Part shown: piece after piece, positions 35,772 through 43,804 of the stretch
Numbering within the stretch: position 1 is the first letter of the stretch
Layout: each line of letters begins with the position of its first letter
Assembly: GCA_964508025.1 (NCBI GenBank)
Contig: CAZDSF010000001.1
Coordinates: 62,001-126,000 of the forward strand
Length of the DNA: 64,000 nucleotides
Reading direction: 5' to 3'
Source of the DNA: JAAZNO01 sp964508025
GTDB lineage: Bacteria; Chloroflexota; Anaerolineae; B4-G1; SLSP01
Program-made: the position numbers and the translations under genes
Notes under the pieces: generated by a model
What the model was told of the DNA's origin: nothing
Seen by the model: the letters and a program-made list of their open reading frames with translations, nothing else
The model's database searches: none

Positions 35772-35850
35772 TGAGAATAGCTCGTAGAGAGCAATGCGCA
35801 GGATGCAGTCCGCTGAGCGCAAACTGCTCACGGCTCTCCGCTCACCCTTT
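35772..35850. repeat. Imperfect inverted word repeat (GAGAGC type)
   Basis: The words TCGTAGAGAGCAATGCGCAG and CTGCTCACGGCTCTCCGCTC lie about 25 nt apart and resemble the perfect repeat at 16167-16211, with more mismatches. It precedes the Zn-dehydrogenase gene. Confidence 0.45.
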
Positions 35851-35873
35851 ATCATTTCATGAGGAGCAATGAC

Positions 35874-36869
35874 ATGCGCGCCTTGTGCATCGAACAGCCA
35901 AACGCGGCGCGGGTGATCGAGACGCCCGATCCGCAGCCGGGACCGGGCGAGGTGCTGATCCGCGTGATGGCGAGCGGCATTTGCGGCACGGACATTCACA
36001 TTCTGCGCGGGGAATATCTGGGCGATTACCCCGTCATTCCGGGACACGAATTTGCGGGCGTGGTCGAAGCGGTGGGCGCGGGGATCAGCCGTTTTCGGGT
36101 GGGGGATCGCGTCGCCGTGGAACCGAACATCGCCTGCGACAATTGCGATGCCTGCCTGCAAAATCGCCAGAACTTCTGCCGCAACTGGCAGGCGGTGGGG
36201 GTGACGCGCCCCGGTGGCATGGCGGAGCTGGTCGTAGCGCCGGAGAAAGCCGTGTTCGCCATCGGCGCGCTGCCCTTCGAGGCCGGCGCCTTCGTGGAGC
36301 CGCTTTCGTGCGTGCTGCACGGCATCGAGCGCGCCCGCATTCGCGCGGGAGATCGCGTGGCCGTGCTGGGCGCGGGGCCGATCGGCGTGTTGCTGCTCCA
36401 GGTAGCCCGCCTGCACGGGGCGGGCGAGCTGACCGTGGTGGAGCGGCAACCGGCGCGGCTGGCCTTCGCCGCGAGCTGGGCAGATCACGCGCTGGATGCG
36501 CTGGACGCGCTGGAAGCCGATGCTTACGATGTGGTCATTGATGCGACCGGCGTCATTGCCGTGATGGAGCGCACGTTGGCGGCAGCGCGCTACGGCGGCA
36601 CGGTGTTGCTCTTCGGCGTGCCGCCGGCGGGAGCGCAACTACGCCTGGAAGCGTTTACTATCTTCCGTAAGGGCCTCACGGTGCTGTCATCATTCACCTC
36701 GGTGCGCAATTCGCTTCAGGCCGTGGCGTTGCTGCAATCGGGGCGCGTGGATGTGACGCAGCTGGTCTCGCATCGCCTGCCGTTAACGGGGTTCCTCGAA
36801 GGCGTGCGCCTCATCGAGACCGGCGCGGACAACGTCCGCAAGGTGCTGCTCTGCCCCACGCTGGTTTGA
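35874..36869 (+). CDS. Zinc-dependent medium-chain dehydrogenase
   Basis: This 331-residue enzyme has the GroES-like domain (1-140) with catalytic Zn ligands Cys34 and His in GHEFAG (about 55-60), and structural Zn cysteines in CDNCDACLQNRQNFC (about 86-100). The Rossmann domain binds NAD (VAVLGAGPIGVLLLQVA). It resembles sorbitol/threonine/galactitol dehydrogenases. ATG 35874 has GAGGAG 7 nt upstream. Likely oxidises a sugar or polyol from the glycan pathway, but the substrate is unknown. Confidence 0.88.
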   Translation: MRALCIEQPNAARVIETPDPQPGPGEVLIRVMASGICGTDIHILRGEYLGDYPVIPGHEFAGVVEAVGAGISRFRVGDRVAVEPNIACDNCDACLQNRQNFCRNWQAVGVTRPGGMAELVVAPEKAVFAIGALPFEAGAFVEPLSCVLHGIERARIRAGDRVAVLGAGPIGVLLLQVARLHGAGELTVVERQPARLAFAASWADHALDALDALEADAYDVVIDATGVIAVMERTLAAARYGGTVLLFGVPPAGAQLRLEAFTIFRKGLTVLSSFTSVRNSLQAVALLQSGRVDVTQLVSHRLPLTGFLEGVRLIETGADNVRKVLLCPTLV

Positions 36870-36940
36870 TGTGCTTGCGTTTGGGCGGTGTCTCAATCCT
36901 GGCGGATTTGGAAAACGAAATCAATTGGTGCGAAGCGCTT

Positions 36941-36970
36941 TCATCCTTCCGCCTTTATCCTTCATCCTTA
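36941..36970 (+). repeat. Leader word TCATCCTTCCGCCTTTATCC before isomerase gene
   Basis: This C/T-rich word is repeated almost exactly at 37861 and 39171, each immediately upstream of a start in the same operon. It lies 19 nt before ATG 36989. Confidence 0.6.
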
Positions 36971-36988
36971 AGAAAGGGAGATGATTCC

Positions 36989-37789
36989 ATGCTCACACCC
37001 CCCGTTCTGGGCGCGCAGTTGTACACCGTGCGCGCTTTCACGCAGACCTATGACGCTATCGCCGTCACCTTGGAGCGCGTCGCAGCCATTGGCTATCCGG
37101 CGGTGCAGATTTCCGGCTTCGGGCCGGTGTCGCTCCAGGAAGTCGCGCGGCTCGTGGAGAACGCCGGCCTGACCGTCGCTGCGACCCATATTCCCTGGGA
37201 ACGCTTCCTTCAGGCAACGGACGAGGTCGTTGAGATACATCGGCTGTGGGGCTGCATCCATGCCGCCATCGGCGGGCTGCCCACAGAGTATCACACGCTC
37301 GAAGGCATCGGGCGTTTCCTCGATGAACTTGGCCCTGTGGCTGAGGCGCTGGCGGCGGCGGGAATGGATTTCTCGTATCACAACCACGCGCACGAGTTTC
37401 GGCATTTTGTCGTGAATGGCGTCAGCAAGCCCTGGCTGGCGTGGCTCTACGAGCAGGCGCCGCCATCGCTGCTCAAGGCGGAGCTAGACACGTACTGGGT
37501 GCAGGCGGGCGGCGGCGATCCGGCGGACTGGATTCGGCGCTGCGCCGGGCGCATTCCCCTGCTGCATCTCAAGGATATGACTATCGGCCCGGCGGGGGAA
37601 CAGCGCATGGCGGAGGTGGGCGCGGGCAACCTTAACTGGCCCGCGATTCTGCGCGCGGCGCGCGCGAGCGGCGTGCGCTGGTATCTGGTCGAGCAGGACG
37701 ACTGTTACGGCGGCGATCCCTTCGAGGCGCTGGCGCGCAGCTACCGCAACTTCCATGCGCTCTGGCGGGAGACGACATTCGCCGCTTGA
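36989..37789 (+). CDS. Sugar phosphate isomerase/epimerase-like TIM barrel
   Basis: This 266-residue protein starts MLTPPVLGAQLYTVRAFTQT and carries FSYHNHAHEFRHF and ELDTYWVQAGGGDPADWI, with LLHLKDM following. These are the strands and metal ligands (Glu, Asp, His, Glu) of the AP-endonuclease-2/xylose-isomerase-like fold. GGGAG lies 8 nt ahead of ATG 36989; an in-frame ATG at 36866 overlaps the previous stop and lacks a site. It probably isomerises or epimerises a keto sugar. A relative is encoded at 39216-40121. Confidence 0.82.
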   Translation: MLTPPVLGAQLYTVRAFTQTYDAIAVTLERVAAIGYPAVQISGFGPVSLQEVARLVENAGLTVAATHIPWERFLQATDEVVEIHRLWGCIHAAIGGLPTEYHTLEGIGRFLDELGPVAEALAAAGMDFSYHNHAHEFRHFVVNGVSKPWLAWLYEQAPPSLLKAELDTYWVQAGGGDPADWIRRCAGRIPLLHLKDMTIGPAGEQRMAEVGAGNLNWPAILRAARASGVRWYLVEQDDCYGGDPFEALARSYRNFHALWRETTFAA

Positions 37790-37860
37790 GCTTGCGCGGC
37801 CAGGAGTGTTATCGGACTTGCGGTACAGTCACGATAAGCAAAATCGTCATGCGGAGATTT

Positions 37861-37895
37861 TCATCCTTTCGCCTTCATCCTTCATAATTTTTTTT
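37861..37895 (+). repeat. Leader word TCATCCTTTCGCCTTCATCC before oxidoreductase gene
   Basis: Second copy of the C/T-rich word, followed by TTCATAATTTTTTTT. It ends about 14 nt before ATG 37909. Confidence 0.6.
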
Positions 37896-37908
37896 AGAGG
37901 AGATGTTC

Positions 37909-39090
37909 ATGGATCCTGTACGTATTGCAGTCATCGGTATTGGCAACATTGGCAATTTGCATTTGGGTAACATCGAGAAGCTGCCCGCCAAGCTGCAGCT
38001 GACCGCCGTGTGCGACATCGTCCCAGAGAAGGCGCACGCGGCAGCGGCGCGCTACGGCTGCGCCGCGTACACCGACGCGGAGACCTTGCTCAAGGATGGC
38101 GTCTGTGACGCGGTGTTGATTGCCACGCCGCATTACAGCCACACGCCCATCGGCATCGCGGCGCTGGATTCGGGCCATCACGTGCTGGTGGAAAAACCCA
38201 TCTCCGTCCACAAGGCGGATGCGGAGCGTCTCATCGCCGCCTACGAGCGCGCCCGCGCGCGCGGCGAAGCCCCCGTTTTCGCCGCCATGTTCAACCAGCG
38301 CACCGATCCCCGCTACCGCAAAGTGCGCCAGCTGGTGCAGCAGGGTGAGCTCGGCGCGTTGATGCGCGTCAACTGGATCATCACCAACTGGTTCCGCACC
38401 GAAGCTTACTACGCCTCCAGCGATTGGCGCGCGACCTGGGCTGGCGAGGGCGGCGGCGTCCTGCTCAACCAGTGCGTCCACAACCTCGACCTTTTCCAGT
38501 GGGTTTGCGGGATGCCCTCGAAGCTCTGGGGCTTCTGCGGCATCGGCAAGCACCACGCCATCGAGGTGGAGGACGAGGTCACGGCGTACCTGGAATACCC
38601 CAACGGCGCGACCGGCGTCTTCATTACCTCCACGGGCGAAGCGCCGGGCACGAACCGCCTGGAGCTTCACGGCGACCGGGGGCGGGTGGTGCTGGAGGAT
38701 GGGCTGGGGCCGGGGCGCGATCTCAGTTTCACGCGGACCGAGGTCTCCGTGACGGAATTCAGCCGCACCTCCAACGCCGCCTACGATCAACCGCCGGTCT
38801 GGCAGGTCAGTTTTCCCCTCAGCGGGAGCGGGGGGCAGCACGCCGAGGTGCTTGAGAACTTCGCCGATGCCATCCTGCACGGTGCGCCCCTCATCGCCCC
38901 GGCGGAAGAAGGCATCCGCTCGCTCGAACTGGCGAACGCCATGCTGTACTCCACCCTCATTGGCGGCCCGGTTGCCTTGCCGCTTGATGGCGCTGCATTC
39001 GAGCGCGAGTTGCAGGGTCTCATCGCCCGTTCCACCTATGTCAAAACCACGCGCGCTGATGTCCACGTGGATATGCAGGCGTCTTTTTAG
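37909..39090 (+). CDS. Gfo/Idh/MocA-family oxidoreductase
   Basis: This 393-residue protein begins MDPVRIAVIGIGNIGNLHLG, an NAD(P)-binding Rossmann motif. EKPISVHKADAERL (about 94-108) includes the conserved EKP, and HNLDLFQWVCG near 190 is the catalytic-loop region. ATG 37909 has GAGGAG 6 nt upstream. Probably oxidises a sugar, inositol or aldose in the glycan pathway. Family also includes dehydratases and transferases, so the reaction is uncertain. Confidence 0.88.
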   Translation: MDPVRIAVIGIGNIGNLHLGNIEKLPAKLQLTAVCDIVPEKAHAAAARYGCAAYTDAETLLKDGVCDAVLIATPHYSHTPIGIAALDSGHHVLVEKPISVHKADAERLIAAYERARARGEAPVFAAMFNQRTDPRYRKVRQLVQQGELGALMRVNWIITNWFRTEAYYASSDWRATWAGEGGGVLLNQCVHNLDLFQWVCGMPSKLWGFCGIGKHHAIEVEDEVTAYLEYPNGATGVFITSTGEAPGTNRLELHGDRGRVVLEDGLGPGRDLSFTRTEVSVTEFSRTSNAAYDQPPVWQVSFPLSGSGGQHAEVLENFADAILHGAPLIAPAEEGIRSLELANAMLYSTLIGGPVALPLDGAAFERELQGLIARSTYVKTTRADVHVDMQASF

Positions 39091-39119
39091 CGAGTGCGAC
39101 CGAAACTGCGCTAAGGATT

Positions 39120-39203
39120 AATGCGGAGGCGCAGAGGCGCAAGGGTGCAGAGGCGCAGAGATTTTCTTTTTCATCCTTCCGCCTTCATCCTTCATAATTT
39201 TTT
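39120..39203 (+). repeat. Word repeat: GCGCAGAGGCGCAAG followed by third leader word
   Basis: GGCGCAGAGGCGCAAGGGTG at 39126-39145 is a purine-rich tandem word, followed at 39171 by TCATCCTTCCGCCTTCATCC and TTCATAATTTTTT. It lies just upstream of ATG 39216. The first word resembles GGCGCAAAGGCGCAAAG on the minus strand near 60945. Confidence 0.6.
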
Positions 39204-39215
39204 ACAGGAGTTTCC

Positions 39216-40121
39216 ATGTATCTCACCGGATTTGCCGACGAAGCCGCCGCCGATATTGCGGGGCAGATTCGCGCCACGCAGGCACTGGGTTGGCGCGCCA
39301 TCGAATCCCGCAACGTGGATGGCGTCAACTTGCATGATCTTTCTGACGCGGCCTTTGACCGCGTTGCCGAGGCTCTGACTGAAGCGGGCGTTGTCATCAA
39401 CTGCTTTGGCTCTGCTATCGGGAACTGGGGGAAATCGGTGCTCGACCCTTTCGAGATCACCCTGGCGGAGGTCGAACGGGCGATTCCGCGCATGAAACGC
39501 CTGGGAACGCCGCTCATCCGCATCATGAGCTACGCTGTCTTGCCCGACCGTGAGCCGGATGACCAGCTGGAAGAGGAGCGTTTCCGGCGTCTGCGTCACA
39601 TCCACGCCCTGTTCACCGATGCCGGCCTGACGCCCGTGCATGAGAACTGCATGAACTATGGCGGCATGAGCTGGCAACACACGCTGCGTTTACTCGATGC
39701 CGTGCCCGGCCTGAAGCTGGTCTTCGACACCGGAAATCCTGTCTTTACCGATGACCGCAGCAAGCCCAAACCCTATCCCAAGCAATCTGCGTGGGAGTTC
39801 TACACTCACGTGAAGGAACATATCGCCTACATCCACATCAAGGATGGCGTCTGGGATCCGGTTTCCGGGCAGGTTGCCTACACCTATCCCGGCGAGGGGC
39901 AGGGCGATGTCCGCCGCATTCTCACAGACCTGTTGGCGAGCGGCTACGATGGCGGCATCTCCATCGAGCCGCACATGACCATCGTGCACCATCACGGTGG
40001 AGGCGCTGCGCCAGAGGCCCAACGCTTCGAGAATTACGTTTCCTACGGGCGGCGCCTGGAACAACTGCTCGCAGAGATTCGGGCGGAGCTGCGCGGGGCG
40101 CGGCGCGCGGGGCGCGGGTGA
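39216..40121 (+). CDS. Second sugar phosphate isomerase/epimerase-like TIM barrel
   Basis: This 301-residue protein has FADEAAADIAGQIRATQALG at the N-terminus, then TPVHENCMNYGG (about 135-147), LVFDTGNPVF (about 168-178), YIHIKDGVWDP and a final SIEPHM. These match the metal-binding strands of the xylose-isomerase-like fold. CAGGAG lies close to ATG 39216. The protein is last in the glycan operon. It is only distantly similar to the paralogue at 36989. Confidence 0.85.
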   Translation: MYLTGFADEAAADIAGQIRATQALGWRAIESRNVDGVNLHDLSDAAFDRVAEALTEAGVVINCFGSAIGNWGKSVLDPFEITLAEVERAIPRMKRLGTPLIRIMSYAVLPDREPDDQLEEERFRRLRHIHALFTDAGLTPVHENCMNYGGMSWQHTLRLLDAVPGLKLVFDTGNPVFTDDRSKPKPYPKQSAWEFYTHVKEHIAYIHIKDGVWDPVSGQVAYTYPGEGQGDVRRILTDLLASGYDGGISIEPHMTIVHHHGGGAAPEAQRFENYVSYGRRLEQLLAEIRAELRGARRAGRG

Positions 40122-40122
40122 A

Positions 40123-40150
40123 TTGACAACTGGTCTGCTAACGTTATAAT
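40123..40150 (+). promoter_or_regulatory. Consensus promoter of the metal-transport region
   Basis: TTGACA (40123-40128), a 16-nt spacer and TATAAT (40145-40150) form a perfect sigma-70 pair. It starts 2 nt past the stop of the TIM-barrel gene. Transcription would begin near 40157. Confidence 0.8.
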
Positions 40151-40156
40151 GCTGAG

Positions 40157-40368
40157 TATAAATAACTTCCAGTTTTCCAAATCATTGGGGTTACAACCAA
40201 AGCGAGTCTGTGATGTTTGAGCACGAAATCCAAGATATTGTAGATGAACCGGCGGAGCCGCCAAGTACGCGACAGGTTTCTAAGTTCATCTAGCAGGACA
40301 GACTGACACCTCCAGATTCCCCGCCAGGGGAGTTGCAGGCCGCAGTTTGTTCTGCGGCCTGCATTTTT
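40157..40368 (+). ncRNA. Structured leader or small RNA ahead of MgtE-N/NRAMP genes
   Basis: From the predicted start near 40157 to the terminator at 40368 the transcript is about 212 nt. Nested pairings are visible: AGTCTGT (40205-40211) with ACAGACT (40298-40304), and inside it TAGATGAAC (40241-40249) with GTTCATCTA (40284-40292). A short hairpin TCCCC/GGGGA precedes the terminator. No open reading frame with a ribosome site is seen. I do not recognise the consensus of the M-box (Mg2+) or yybP-ykoY (Mn2+) riboswitch in it. It is either a transcription-attenuating leader of the operon or a separate small RNA. Confidence 0.55.
40335..40368 (+). terminator. Perfect intrinsic terminator inside the leader
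   Basis: GCAGGCCGCAG (40335-40345) and CTGCGGCCTGC (40352-40362) form an 11-bp stem with loop TTTGTT, followed by ATTTTT. It lies downstream of the promoter but 131 nt before the MgtE-N gene start, as expected for attenuation or for the end of a small RNA. Confidence 0.85.
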
Positions 40369-40499
40369 ACGGGCATTCGGAGTGATCATTGCCTCGTTCC
40401 GAAGCCGCCAGCATCAGAAGCAACCAAGCGTGAATGCTTGCCTGTCGGTGAGCTGCGTGTGCGTTGGGCTTTTATTCTACAAATAGCGGGAGGTGTCTT

Positions 40500-41759
40500 A
40501 TGTTGTATTTCAGCCAGTTACAGGGCAAGCAGATCTGGGATGCCTGGAGCCAACCACTCGGCAAGTGCTCCGACCTCCTGATTGGCAATCTCGATCAGCC
40601 TTTCCCCGTGGTGCGCGCCATTGCGCTGAAGGGCGGGGGCGAAGACGAGCGTCTGATTCCTGCTTCACAAGTCAGCGGGCTTTTTCCCAGCATTGTTCTG
40701 AAAGTGCCCGCTGAGGAGCTCACCCCCTACACCCCCAAGGGCGATGAATTGCGGCTGGCCGATCGAGTGTTGGATCGCCAGATTGTGGATATTGACGGGC
40801 GGCGGGTCGTGCGCGTCAACGATGTGCAGTTGGCGCGCCGCCGCGAGCAGTTCTGCGTCACCGGCGTGGATGTGGGGGGCCAAGGGCTGCTGCGCCGTCT
40901 GGGATTGGAGCCGGTAGCGCAGGCGGTCGCCACGCGCTTGCGCCGTGAACTGCCGGCGCAGGTTATTCCCTGGGAGGATGTAGCCCCCATTCAGCAGGAA
41001 GACCCTTTGCGCCTGCGAATCTCCCGCGACAAAATCAGCCATCTACCGGCGGCGGATATTGCCGCCATTCTCAATGATCTGGACCGCCGCACCGGCGAGG
41101 CGCTGGTTACAGCACTCGATAACGAGACGTTGGCGGATATGTTGGAGGAAAGCCCGGCAGAGGTGCAGGTGAACATCCTCTCGCAGCTTTCTCCGGAGCG
41201 CGCTGCCGATGTGTTGGAGGAAATGGGCCCTGATGAGGCAGCGGACTTGTTGGCAGATCTGCCCGTGCACACTTCTGAGCAGTTGCTCGACTTGATGGAG
41301 GACGAGGATGCCGAAGATGTGCGCGCATTGTTGGCTTATCCTGAGGATTCCGCCGGCGGGATCATGACCACCGAGTTTGCCCACGCACCTTGCGGCTTAT
41401 GCGTGAGTGAAGTGTTGGACTATCTGCGTCATTCTGAGGATGCTCGCGATGATGAAGCGATGTACTATGTCTATCTGCTGGATGAGAGTAATGTGTTGCG
41501 TGGCGTGGTCAGCCTGCGTGATTTGGTGATGGCGGCGCCTGATTCGTGTCTGGAAGGATTGTTGGAGACCGATCCGGTGACGGTTGACCCGCTCACACCG
41601 CAGCATGACGTGGCTTATTTGATTGCCAAGTACAATCTGCTGGCAGTGCCGGTGGTAGATCCAGAGACCGGCGTGATGTTGGGGATCGTCACGGTGGATG
41701 ACGCCCTGGATGCGGTGTTGCCCACCGCCTGGAAGAAGCGCCTCCCCCGGTTCTTCTAA
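40500..41759 (+). CDS. Soluble PRC-barrel/MgtE-N/CBS regulator, no membrane domain
   Basis: This is a 419-residue protein. Two PRC-barrel-like segments cover about 1-80 and 85-165, the MgtE intracellular N domain about 185-290 (DMLEESPAEVQVNILSQLSP is typical) and a CBS pair about 295-410 (TTEFAHAPCG, RGVVSLRDLVM, VVDPETGVMLGIVTVDDAL). MgtE normally continues with five membrane helices; here the protein ends after CBS2. In MgtE these two domains sense cytoplasmic Mg2+ and gate the channel. ATG 40500 has GGGAGG 6 nt upstream. The next gene, 25 nt away, is an NRAMP-like carrier, so the protein probably gates it. Confidence 0.87.
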   Translation: MLYFSQLQGKQIWDAWSQPLGKCSDLLIGNLDQPFPVVRAIALKGGGEDERLIPASQVSGLFPSIVLKVPAEELTPYTPKGDELRLADRVLDRQIVDIDGRRVVRVNDVQLARRREQFCVTGVDVGGQGLLRRLGLEPVAQAVATRLRRELPAQVIPWEDVAPIQQEDPLRLRISRDKISHLPAADIAAILNDLDRRTGEALVTALDNETLADMLEESPAEVQVNILSQLSPERAADVLEEMGPDEAADLLADLPVHTSEQLLDLMEDEDAEDVRALLAYPEDSAGGIMTTEFAHAPCGLCVSEVLDYLRHSEDARDDEAMYYVYLLDESNVLRGVVSLRDLVMAAPDSCLEGLLETDPVTVDPLTPQHDVAYLIAKYNLLAVPVVDPETGVMLGIVTVDDALDAVLPTAWKKRLPRFF

Positions 41760-41784
41760 TCTTCTGCCCCCTGTGAGGTGAGAC

Positions 41785-43050
41785 ATGAAAAAAGTACAGA
41801 ATGGATTCAAACTACTTTTCGCGCGCCTGGGGATGTACCTGGCAATTCTGGGGCCGGGGCTGATCACTGCCAGCGCTGACAATGACGCTCCCGGTATTGC
41901 TACCTATTCCATGGCGGGTTCTACCTACGGGTATCGCTTCCTGTGGCTGTTGGTTATGGTAACGTTTGGCGAAGTGGTGGTGCAGGAGATGGCAGCGCGT
42001 ATGGGCGCTGTCACCGGCAAAGGCGCCGCTGATCTGATCCGCGAACGCTTCGGCGTGAAGATGACGGCCTTTGCCATGCTGTGCCTGCTGCTGGCGAATC
42101 TCGGCACGACGGTGGCCCAGTTTGCGGGTATCGCTGCCGGCACGGAGCTGTTCGGCCTCAGCCGCTACATCACCGTGCCGCTGGCGGCGTTGCTGGTGGG
42201 CTTCATTGTGCTGCGCGGCTCGTATCAGCACGTGGAAAAAGTGTTGCTGGTGCTTTGCCTTTCGGCGTTAAGCTACGTGGTGTCTGCCTTTATCATCAGC
42301 CCGCCGTGGATTGAGGTGTTGCAGAATGCCGTGGTGCCCGCCTTCGAACTCGATGCCGATTTCATCGTGGCCGTACTTGCCACCATCGGCACGACGATCA
42401 CGCCCTGGGGCATCGTCTACATGCAGGCTTCGGTGGCGGATAAAGGCGTCAAATTGGAGGAATATCGCCTCACCCGTGTGGATGTGACCTTCGGAGCGGT
42501 GTGGGGAAATATCGTCTCCGCCTTCATCATCATCTGCACGGCGGCGACGCTGTTCACGGTGGGAATCTCTGTGGAGACGGCGGAGCAGGCAGCAATGGCG
42601 CTCGAACCGTTGGTGGGCGTGGGGGCGCGGTACTTGTTCGCGGCGGGGTTGCTGGGCGCGTCATTGCTGGCGGCCTCTGTGCTGCCGCTTTCCACGGCCT
42701 ACGCGGTCTGTGAGGCTTTTGGTTGGGAGCGGGGCCTCGATCAACGCCCGCGCGAAGCGCGCATCTTCTACGGCCTCTACGCGGGCATCATCGTCCTGAG
42801 CGTGCTGGTGGTGCTCATTCCGGGCATCCCGCTCTTCCCGCTGATGTGGCTCTCGCAATCCATGAACGCGATCCTGTTGCCGGTGTTGCTCGTTCTGGTG
42901 CTCAAGCTCGTCAACGACCGGCGTATCATGGGGGCCTGGACTAATTCACGGCTGCAAAATGGCTTTGTCTGGGCCCTCACCGTGGTGATTGGCCTGGTCA
43001 CGCTCGTGCTGCTGGCATCGCCGCTGCTGGGCGTCCAGGCGCCGGTGTAG
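41785..43050 (+). CDS. NRAMP-like divalent metal transporter with divergent metal-site motifs
   Basis: This 421-residue protein has about 11 membrane segments. In TM1, where classical NRAMP reads DPGN, it reads ADNDAPGI (residues 31-38). In TM6, where classical NRAMP reads MPH, it reads ITPWG (residues 205-209, codons around 42397-42411), so the metal-binding Met is missing. The remaining fold (AARMGAVTGKGAADLIRE, PLSTAYAVCEAFGWERG) is NRAMP. Loss of that Met is known in NRAMP-related Mg2+ transporters, which makes Mg2+ a reasonable guess, but substrate is not shown. It is paired with the MgtE-N/CBS protein. Confidence 0.85.
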   Translation: MKKVQNGFKLLFARLGMYLAILGPGLITASADNDAPGIATYSMAGSTYGYRFLWLLVMVTFGEVVVQEMAARMGAVTGKGAADLIRERFGVKMTAFAMLCLLLANLGTTVAQFAGIAAGTELFGLSRYITVPLAALLVGFIVLRGSYQHVEKVLLVLCLSALSYVVSAFIISPPWIEVLQNAVVPAFELDADFIVAVLATIGTTITPWGIVYMQASVADKGVKLEEYRLTRVDVTFGAVWGNIVSAFIIICTAATLFTVGISVETAEQAAMALEPLVGVGARYLFAAGLLGASLLAASVLPLSTAYAVCEAFGWERGLDQRPREARIFYGLYAGIIVLSVLVVLIPGIPLFPLMWLSQSMNAILLPVLLVLVLKLVNDRRIMGAWTNSRLQNGFVWALTVVIGLVTLVLLASPLLGVQAPV

Positions 43051-43060
43051 CAGAAAAAAC

Positions 43061-43092
43061 GCGCGGCAGATGAGAAACCTCATCTGCCGCGC
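43061..43092. terminator. Bidirectional terminator between NRAMP-like and methyltransferase genes
   Basis: GCGCGGCAGATGAG (43061-43074) pairs perfectly over 14 bp with CTCATCTGCCGCGC (43079-43092), loop AAAC. An A run (43054-43059) lies on the left side, giving a T run on the minus strand, so it should end the methyltransferase transcript best. Confidence 0.8.
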
Positions 43093-43101
43093 ATCGCGTT
43101 T

Positions 43102-43791
43102 CTATCTATACCAGATCCCCGTGCATTCTGGCAGAATTGGCGGATCGAGGCTGATGAGGCGGTCGGTCATATCCTCGTGGAAGAAGAAGGTGCTCAGCTC
43201 CCGCGCCTCTTCCACAGATGCAAAGCGGTAATCAGTGCGAATCCAACTGCGTGTGAAACCCGCTTCGTCTTCCAGGTAAGCGAAGTATGGGAGCAGCACC
43301 TTCGGCGGGGTGGGGGTCTCGTGGCCTGTGCCCAGCGTTTCCAGAATGATGAGCTTGCCGCCGGGACGCAGCACGCGGCTCAGTTCCGCGAGCGCCTTGC
43401 CGAGCTCCGCGCGCCAGTCCTCCTCCCATACCACGGTGTAGACCACGCTCCAGCCGGCGAGCACAATATCCGCTGAGGCGTCCTCCGTGGGCAGCTGCCG
43501 GTGATCGGCAACCGCCGTGCGCCAATGGGTGAATCCTCCCGCCTGCAACCTATCAGCGGCGATTTCCAGCATGTGCGCGGAGCTATCAAAGGCGCAGAGC
43601 GAGCGCGCGAATGGCGCGACCAGGCACGCGAGCCGCCCCGTGCCCGCGCCGGAGTCAATGATATCGCATCCTTCCAGCGGCGCGATGCGGCGCAGCGCCG
43701 CCAGGATGTTCCCCTCGTAATCTTCCCGCGAGACCAGCTGCTCATAGCGGTCGGCGTGCTTCTGATAGACCTCAGCGTAATGATCGGGCAT
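43102..43791 (-). CDS. SAM-dependent class I methyltransferase
   Basis: This 229-residue protein has motif I IDSGAGTGRLACLVAPFA (about 45-62), then the acidic residue in LCAFDSS and the motif near LAGWSVVYTVVWEEDW. The fold is complete. The target cannot be predicted. It lies 13 nt downstream of a URO-D-like gene in the same direction, and the two may act together, for instance on a methylated substrate or cofactor. Confidence 0.87.
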   Translation of the reverse strand: MPDHYAEVYQKHADRYEQLVSREDYEGNILAALRRIAPLEGCDIIDSGAGTGRLACLVAPFARSLCAFDSSAHMLEIAADRLQAGGFTHWRTAVADHRQLPTEDASADIVLAGWSVVYTVVWEEDWRAELGKALAELSRVLRPGGKLIILETLGTGHETPTPPKVLLPYFAYLEDEAGFTRSWIRTDYRFASVEEARELSTFFFHEDMTDRLISLDPPILPECTGIWYR

Positions 43792-43804
43792 CGTTTCCCT
43801 CCTG

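Noticed and set aside
40157..40368. M-box or yybP-ykoY riboswitch
   Set aside because: The conserved sequence blocks of neither family are visible, although a covariance search was not possible.
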